NCBI RefSeq assembly: GCF_006539505.1 | Contig: NZ_BJND01000008.1 | Coordinates: 62,001-126,000, forward strand | From: Streptomyces spinoverrucosus | GTDB taxonomy: Bacteria; Actinomycetota; Actinomycetes; Streptomycetales; Streptomycetaceae | Direction of reading: 5' to 3' | DNA length: 64,000 bases | Part shown: positions 59,301 to 64,000 of the stretch, piece by piece | Position numbering within the stretch: the first letter of the stretch is position 1 | Layout of the letters: each line of letters begins with the position of its first letter | Notes under the pieces: generated by a model | Databases searched by the model: none | Seen by the model: only the letters and a program-made list of their open reading frames with translations | What the model was told of the DNA's origin: nothing | Program-made: the position numbers and the translations under genes

Positions 59301-62300
59301 CGCAGCACGGCGTGCGCGGACTGCCAGCGCTCGTCGTTGGCGGCGAGCCAGTCCAGATCCTCGTAGTCGATCCGCAGCAGTCCCGTCTGCTCCAGGTTCG
59401 GCATCGTGATGCGCCAGCCACGCTCCAGGTCGCGGTAGAGGCGGTATCCGACGACGTCCCGGAAGGCTTTGACGGCCCGGCGCTCCATAGCGGGAGTCAG
59501 GTCCGCGCCGTCGGTGTACTCGCGGGGGGTCAGGCCCATCACCTCGGTGACGGCCTCGGCGAGGTCGTCGTGGCCCAGCCCCTCCTCACCGGCCCGCACC
59601 GCGGCCTGGTAGAGGGCGCCACGCAATTGGGTCACCTGAGCGAAGTCGTTGAAGTGCCCGGCCTGGAGCGAGGCGTCCTGCCGGTTGTCGACGAAGGTGA
59701 GGAGCTTGCGCGCTTCCTTGCTGAGGCTCTCCTCCGGCACCGCCCGCAGGGACTTCACGATCGATGCGGAGATCAGCGACGTCGCCGAGGAACGGCCCTC
59801 CTGGTCCAAGGTGGCCAGCTTGGCGAAGTCCCGGCCGCGGGTCTGCTCGTAGGAGACCTGGCAGTGCACGCAGAACAGGAACGGTGCCGGGACGAACGCC
59901 GCCACGAGCCCCTCGCCCGCCTCGTTTCCGTAGGCGTCCACGAGGACACGCTTGGGCAGCCGCGGTCTGTAGGACTTCTTGACGACCGTCACGCCCTGCG
60001 CGTCCGGCTCCAGCCACGACTCCGGCAACCGTCTGTCGTCCACGGCCTTCTGCGGATCGGCCGGCCACTCGTAGTCCTCGCCGGGCATGCCCAGGTACAG
60101 GTAGCCCTCGCCCGCGCGGCCCCCGGAGGCGGAGGTGTCCCGGCGCGGCTCGTACCGGAACGCGCCGCCGTCCTCGGTGCGCCAGACCGTCAGGTACTCC
60201 TGGCCGCACTCACGGCAGAACGCCAGCGGGAACAGCGGCTTGCCATCGCTGTCCGGCTGCTCCAGCTGGTAGGTGCGGGTCAGCGGCCGGGTGAGCGGAT
60301 CCTCGAGCGTCGTGTAGACGGTGTCGCCCTTGGAGAGGAACTGGTGCAGCCGGAACGCGAACAGCGGCCGCTCCGTCACCGGGTGTTTGGCCTGCGCGCC
60401 CGCCTCCAGGGTCGTGCGGATCGCCTCACGCACGCTCTCCTCGGGCACCCCGGACTCTTCGGCCAGCTCGGCCGCCGCCTCCTCGACGGTGCCCGGAGGG
60501 CAGCGGCGCAACCGCCCCGTACCCTCTTCCTCCTCCAGACCGAACCGGGACTCCACCCAGCGAGCCAGGGGATCCTTCGTCAACGCCTCGTACGAGCGGG
60601 GCGCCGCCGGCACCCGCAGCCGCTCGGCGGGCACGGACTCGGGGGCCTCCCCGGTCGCCCGGACCAGGGTCTCCCCGATGACCCGCTTCGGCAGCACCGT
60701 CGTACCGAACAACCGGCCCGCGACCCTGGCCACCTCACGCTGCTGGTCCTCCCAGGACCCCTCGGTGGACATGGTCGCCGAGGTGCCGATGCACTGCAGC
60801 GTCGTGGACGCGCGACAGGCCTCACGCACCCGGCGGATCAGGAACGCCACGTCCGCGCCCTGCCGGCCCCGGTAGGTGTGCAGCTCGTCGAAGACGAGGA
60901 ACTGGAGCCCCTCGGCCATGCGGATCAGGCTGGACCGGTCGTCCGGCCGGGTCAGCATCAGCTCCAGCATCACGTAGTTGGTCAGCAGGATGTCCGGAGG
61001 GTTCTTGCGCAGCTGCCGGCGGTCCTCGTCGGACTCCTGGCCGGTGTAGCGGGCGAAGGTGACCGGCTCGCGCCCCTTCCCGAAACCGTGGCGCAGGTAC
61101 TTCTCCAGCTCCCCCAGCTGCGAGTTGGCCAGCGCGTTCATCGGGTAGACGACGATCGCGCGCACCCGGCCGCCGGCGCCCGGCCCCGCCGCCTGACGCT
61201 CCTTCAGTACGTGGTTCACGATCGGGACGATGTACGACAGGGACTTGCCGGAACCGGTGCCGGTCGTGAGCACATAGGAGTCGCCTGCCTGCGCGGCCTC
61301 GATCGCCTGCCGCTGGTGGAGGTGGAACGTCAGCGGCCGGCCGTCCGGGCGCTGCGAGGTCTCCTTCTTGTCGGCCTGGAAGATCTCCGCGCACTTCGGG
61401 TGCAGCACTCCGTCGCGCACGAGGTCGGTGACCTGCCCGCCGTCGGCGAAGAACGGATTCAGCGACAGCCACGGGTCGGGCCATTGCGACTTCGCCGCCA
61501 GATCTTCCTCGACGAAGTTGTCGATCCGGGCGTCCCGGATCACCGTCGCGCTCTTGGTGAAGTTCTTGTACTCGCTGATCAGGTCGGCATGGATGCCGAA
61601 GACGTCCATCGCCTCGGGCAGGCGCGGCTCCCTGCGCGGCACGGGTGCGGGGGCGGCCGTGACAGGCTCGGGGAGCAGGGCACGCAGCTGTGCCACCGGG
61701 TCCATCACCTGCCAGTGCGGAGCCAGCAAAGCGGCCGTGTCGTCCGGCGCGAGCGCGAGCGGGACCAGCGCCTCACGGACCAGGGCGGCGTTCTCGGGCC
61801 GCAGTTCGGAGTCCTTCTCCAGAAGCCGGTCCACCAGCCGGACCAGTTCGGCAGGCAGGTCCGGGCGCACCAGAGTGAGCCGCGGTGGCTTCTCGTGCTG
61901 GTGCTGTTCGGAGAGTTCGTAGGGGGTTCTGGCGGAGAACGGCGGCCGCCCTATCAGCAGCTCGTACAGGATGCAGCCGAGTGCGTAGAGGTCGGCCGAC
62001 GCGGAGACCCGTTCGGCACGGAACTGTTCGGGCGCCATATAGCGAGCCGTGCCGACGCTGACGCCCGTGCTGGTCAGACGGGTCTGGTCGGGATCGTCGA
62101 CGACCGAACCCATGCCGAAGTCGAGGACCTTTATGGTGCCGTCGCGGGTCAGCATCGCATTGGCCGGCTTCAGATCGCGGTGGACGACCCCGGCGGTGTG
62201 TGCGGCGGCGAGACCGGCGGCGAGCTGCGCCCCGATGGCGGCGACCCAGGAGACCGGCAGCTGAGGCTCCTCGTCGATGAGGTCAGCGAGCGGATGGCCG

Positions 62301-62629
62301 TCCAGCAACTCCATGGCCAGGTAGGGCAGGCCGCTGCCGCCCGGCGCAGTGTCCACGCCACCGGCGATCAGCAGGGTGAGGTTCGGGTGGCCCTGGGAGA
62401 GCATGCGCATGATCCGCACTTCGCGGCGGAAGCGGTCGATCTCCTTGCCGGACCCCGAGGCGTCGACGGCGACTCCGGTCCGGCTGCGCAACACGGTCTT
62501 GACGGCGACTTCCCGGTGCGGGGAGTTCGGGGTCGCCTGAAGGTCTTCGGCCCGGTGCACCTCGCCCATGTTCCCGCGGCCCAGGATCCCCACGATCCGG
62601 AACCGTCCGTCGACCGTCTCCAGGCGCAC
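56306..62629 (-). CDS. Ser/Thr kinase-SF2 helicase-DUF1998-nuclease fusion
   Basis: This 2107-residue protein joins four parts. Residues ~10-300 are a complete Hanks-type kinase (GRGNMG, Lys44 in VAVK, HRDLKPAN at 150-157, DFG at 170-172, APEQF). From ~410 a DEAD/DEAH helicase follows, with Walker A TTGTGSGKS near 455-463, DELHTYRG near 579, and a second domain with SPTMELGVDISSLNAV and QRSGRAGRSGQPAL. Zinc ribbons follow (CRECGQ, CDGCGYHY with CTMCGE), then a DUF1998 Cys cluster (KCARGCYACLL, ~1940). The last ~100 residues resemble a Vsr/DUF559-type nuclease (ACPDLVFRLDGANLAVFVD... GYRLEEAGWDVLRF). I chose the GTG at 62629 because GGGAGGG sits four bases upstream and the kinase starts right there; the frame is open to 62695. 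Confidence 0.82.
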   Translation of the reverse strand: MRLETVDGRFRIVGILGRGNMGEVHRAEDLQATPNSPHREVAVKTVLRSRTGVAVDASGSGKEIDRFRREVRIMRMLSQGHPNLTLLIAGGVDTAPGGSGLPYLAMELLDGHPLADLIDEEPQLPVSWVAAIGAQLAAGLAAAHTAGVVHRDLKPANAMLTRDGTIKVLDFGMGSVVDDPDQTRLTSTGVSVGTARYMAPEQFRAERVSASADLYALGCILYELLIGRPPFSARTPYELSEQHQHEKPPRLTLVRPDLPAELVRLVDRLLEKDSELRPENAALVREALVPLALAPDDTAALLAPHWQVMDPVAQLRALLPEPVTAAPAPVPRREPRLPEAMDVFGIHADLISEYKNFTKSATVIRDARIDNFVEEDLAAKSQWPDPWLSLNPFFADGGQVTDLVRDGVLHPKCAEIFQADKKETSQRPDGRPLTFHLHQRQAIEAAQAGDSYVLTTGTGSGKSLSYIVPIVNHVLKERQAAGPGAGGRVRAIVVYPMNALANSQLGELEKYLRHGFGKGREPVTFARYTGQESDEDRRQLRKNPPDILLTNYVMLELMLTRPDDRSSLIRMAEGLQFLVFDELHTYRGRQGADVAFLIRRVREACRASTTLQCIGTSATMSTEGSWEDQQREVARVAGRLFGTTVLPKRVIGETLVRATGEAPESVPAERLRVPAAPRSYEALTKDPLARWVESRFGLEEEEGTGRLRRCPPGTVEEAAAELAEESGVPEESVREAIRTTLEAGAQAKHPVTERPLFAFRLHQFLSKGDTVYTTLEDPLTRPLTRTYQLEQPDSDGKPLFPLAFCRECGQEYLTVWRTEDGGAFRYEPRRDTSASGGRAGEGYLYLGMPGEDYEWPADPQKAVDDRRLPESWLEPDAQGVTVVKKSYRPRLPKRVLVDAYGNEAGEGLVAAFVPAPFLFCVHCQVSYEQTRGRDFAKLATLDQEGRSSATSLISASIVKSLRAVPEESLSKEARKLLTFVDNRQDASLQAGHFNDFAQVTQLRGALYQAAVRAGEEGLGHDDLAEAVTEVMGLTPREYTDGADLTPAMERRAVKAFRDVVGYRLYRDLERGWRITMPNLEQTGLLRIDYEDLDWLAANDERWQSAHAVLRDADPALREEIARTLLDFMRRALAIDVQYFRDDFDTLQRASEERLTGAWVLSESDRPAVGTAYPYGSRPGMERTALFLSARGKFGKYLRRNMPELREASVSLDDVQSVIEDLLKVLRDADLVREVDATPESSGPAYRRRAAQKRTGYRVSAAHLIWRAGNGERGAVDPLARTYSSGEGPRVNPFFRDLYRTAAAELAGLFAREHTAQVLPEDRLEREEQFREAKLPLLYCSPTMELGVDISSLNAVLMRNVPPTPANYAQRSGRAGRSGQPALVTTYCATGNSHDQYYFRRSQDMVSGQVAPPRLDLANEDLVRSHLQGIWLAETEMKLGTAIPEVIDVTYDPEGNDRPDPQMPLPLRSDILNRSLDEDARRRAAATARTVLAPLIADFESTTWWYDEWIEDRIERAPDEFNAAFDRWRDLFRAAVIDQYEQNKRVVDHTLSPGEQSRARSRRREAETQTNLLLNRSTDSKSVMSDFNPYRYLASEGFLPGYSFPRLPLAAYIPRSGNRRNADGDYLQRPRFLAIREFGPGALIYHEGARYQVTRVQLPPDASGELATAEARRCDGCGYHYVVKPGSDKCTMCGEELRGKRTGLLHLHTVYTTPRERISSDEEERRRAGFRLETSYAFQDHGARKGRLTSHVTDAGGAPVLDLDYGDSATVRITNLGRVRDKEGEPDGYWLDLGDGRWLNDRAAADAIEGTGMPVVDEDGNEKRRKKRVLPFVEDRRNILVVTLEEPLPEPVALSFLYALERGIEAAFELEDSELTAELLPPDEGPRRRMLFTEAAEGGAGVLRRIQHDKHALAKAAKTALDICHFDPETGEDEGGPADGEKCARGCYACLLTYANQTHHRQLSRHAAKPLLVRLANSCTEREGRGESRSERFRRLAPGASPTPVEADLADLVARGDLLGWLRAKGYRLPDEVEVLVPEAGACPDLVFRLDGANLAVFVDAPGHSPDSTRDVEAGYRLEEAGWDVLRFPAEADWDAIVNHNAAYFHLR

Positions 62630-62719
62630 TTGCCCTCCCCGTTTCACCCGTCGCACACAAGGTGGGTACATTCCGTAGGGAGCGTATACCTTCACCTGTT
62701 GCGAGCATCACACGGTTCT

Positions 62720-62734
62720 GTTGACGTTGTCAAC
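62720..62734. promoter_or_regulatory. island operator, site 5
   Basis: GTTGAC-GTT-GTCAAC is a perfect copy of the inverted repeat. It lies between the divergent kinase-helicase gene (start 62629) and the superfamily 1 helicase gene (start 62863). On the minus strand it contains TTGACA, a possible -35, with a weak -10 (GATGCT) 18 bases on. Confidence 0.7.
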
Positions 62735-62862
62735 GCGTTGCCCTTGGCGCCTTGGCCGGAAAGCCTCGCTCCTTTGTTCCCCGCGCTTACAGTCATCCTT
62801 TTCGGCGCAGGTCTCGAGGGAGGCCGGGGCCGGCCAGGGCTGAGGCGCGACAGGGGGCGGGG

Positions 62863-64000
62863 TTGAACAAGCCTGCAGGATTGCCGTATCCGGTCAAGGA
62901 ACTGCTGACGGCCGCGCGATTGGAAGTCGCCGCGGAACTGCGCAGCGACGGCAAGGACGGCAGCAAGGCCTCGCTCTCGGCGGGGCGCCGGGTGTCCAGT
63001 GCCGACGGCAGGCACGAGTACCTGTTCGACTGCAAGAGGTGGCTGGACGAACTCGATGGCAAGGCGGCGCTTGTGCGCACGTCGAGATCGACGGGCGTGT
63101 GGACACCGGCAGAGGTGTCGCGCATGCCCGAGGGCAAGGTGCGCGTCGTGACCGAGGCGGACCTCGGAGCAACCCCCTCCCATGTGCAGATCCGGGAAGA
63201 CGACGCGGCTCCCTGGCGCGTTCTCGTAGAACGGCTGGAGACGGTGGGCCAGCCGAATCACCCGGTCCGGGCGGAACGCGCGGCCTGGACCCTCGGACAG
63301 GGCGACCCGCGGCCGGGGAAACGTGCAGGAGCCACCGCCCAATGGGTCGCGAACTGGGCGTCTCTCAAGCTCAACCCCCGTCAGCGCCAGGCGGTGGAAC
63401 AAGCCCTCGACGGAGACGTGCTGTTCCTATGGGGCCCACCGGGGACAGGGAAGACCGATGTTGTCGGGCACATCGTCGAAGGGTGCTACCGCCAGGGGCA
63501 CTCGGTGCTCTTCCTGGCTCCCACCAACGTCGCCGTGGACCAGGCTCTGGAACGCATATGCGAGCTGCTCTCGAAAGAGGAGGGGTTCGACAACGGGCTC
63601 GTGCAGCGCGCGGGGGCCATCACCGGCGTCTCGCTGCGGGACACGTACGGAGACCAGGTCGACGCCGAACGGATCGCGGCGCGACTGAGCGCCCACCTCG
63701 ATGAGTCCCTCACACAGCTCGCCGCGGCCTTGCGGCAGACCCGAGCGGGCATAGCCGTCCACGACAGGGTGGATGGCCTTCGTACGGACCTCGCCGCTGC
63801 TCGGCGTGCTCAGACCGATGCGGGCATCAGCCGGACGGGCCACGCTCAAGCCCAGAACACCGCTCGATCCGTGATCGCCGCCCAAGAGGAAGTGATCAGG
63901 AAGACAGGAGCCCCGACCGGCATCTTCGCCGGCCGTAAACAGGCCCAGCTCGACAAGGCGCACGCCGCTCTCCGCCAGGCCCGCATCGACGTCCAGCAGG
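62863..64000 (+). CDS. superfamily 1 (DNA2/AAA_11-like) helicase, partial
   Basis: The frame opens at a TTG with a G-rich ribosome binding site (GGGGGCGGGG) and runs uninterrupted to the end of the window (379 codons), so the C-terminal part is not seen. Residues 170-200 carry LNPRQRQAVEQAL and Walker A WGPPGTGKT (Gly191 to Thr198), followed by LFLAPTNVAVDQALERI. This is the N-terminal part of an Upf1/DNA2-type helicase with AAA_11 layout, preceded by a ~165-residue accessory region. Residues 260-379 form a helical, coiled-coil-like insertion. It is divergent from the kinase-helicase operon across island operator site 5. Confidence 0.8.
   Translation, partial: MNKPAGLPYPVKELLTAARLEVAAELRSDGKDGSKASLSAGRRVSSADGRHEYLFDCKRWLDELDGKAALVRTSRSTGVWTPAEVSRMPEGKVRVVTEADLGATPSHVQIREDDAAPWRVLVERLETVGQPNHPVRAERAAWTLGQGDPRPGKRAGATAQWVANWASLKLNPRQRQAVEQALDGDVLFLWGPPGTGKTDVVGHIVEGCYRQGHSVLFLAPTNVAVDQALERICELLSKEEGFDNGLVQRAGAITGVSLRDTYGDQVDAERIAARLSAHLDESLTQLAAALRQTRAGIAVHDRVDGLRTDLAAARRAQTDAGISRTGHAQAQNTARSVIAAQEEVIRKTGAPTGIFAGRKQAQLDKAHAALRQARIDVQQ

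Noticed and set aside
59312..62866. A 1184-codon open frame on the plus strand opposite the kinase-helicase gene
   Set aside because: The antisense frame has no domain pattern and simply mirrors the third-position GC bias of the real minus-strand gene.

Overview
The window is very GC-rich, with third-position GC bias, many GTG/TTG starts, ATGA-type overlaps and GGAGG ribosome binding sites. It carries actinobacterial hallmark families (DUF5999, DUF397 with a DUF5753-type XRE regulator, DUF6299-like secreted protein). This points to Streptomyces or a close relative. No rRNA, tRNA or CRISPR array was recognised.

Region 1 (1-6.1 kb) is ordinary chromosome: a RidA protein, small hypotheticals, a secreted protein, a helical stress-type protein, a GNAT acetyltransferase, a lipase-like hydrolase, a small alpha-beta-barrel protein and a Tcmp-type methyltransferase.

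Region 2 (6.1-20.2 kb) looks like a zinc-responsive RiPP system. Two Zur-box-like palindromes (7342-7356 and 11331-11345) flank a FecBCCD-type importer (lipoprotein, two permeases, ATPase). The second box precedes a 37-codon precursor peptide gene (11406-11519), twin hairpins, and a tightly coupled set: E1-like cyclodehydratase partner, CocE/S15 hydrolase, YcaO cyclodehydratase, SagB-like azoline dehydrogenase and two ABC half-exporters. This is the full tool set for an azol(in)e-containing peptide made, exported and re-imported under zinc starvation, i.e. a candidate ribosomal zincophore. A decayed DUF2332 gene marks the boundary.

Region 3 (21.3-64 kb) is a large anti-phage defence island. 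From left to right it holds: a TIGR04141/DUF6119 protein; an HTH-N6-adenine methylase; a McrB-McrC operon with a RelE-fold/UvrD helicase fusion; an RpoD-like sigma factor; a DISARM-type DrmA-DrmB pair followed by a UvrD-like ATPase and a hydrophobic-core protein; an Hsp70/GrpE-like/helical-repeat operon; a PIN toxin with an XRE-ImmA/IrrE antitoxin; a broken HATPase gene beside an XRE/DUF397 pair; a second DISARM-like block (Eco57I-type methylase, DrmD-like SNF2 helicase); a giant kinase-helicase-DUF1998-nuclease fusion; and the start of a superfamily 1 helicase that runs off the window.

An inverted repeat, GTTGAC-N3-GTCAAC, occurs at five promoter positions spread over 40 kb of the island (23085, 30098, 30149, 44873, 62720). 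It twice overlaps a recognisable -35 element. This suggests that the separate defence operons answer to one regulator, and the embedded sigma factor is itself under two of the sites.
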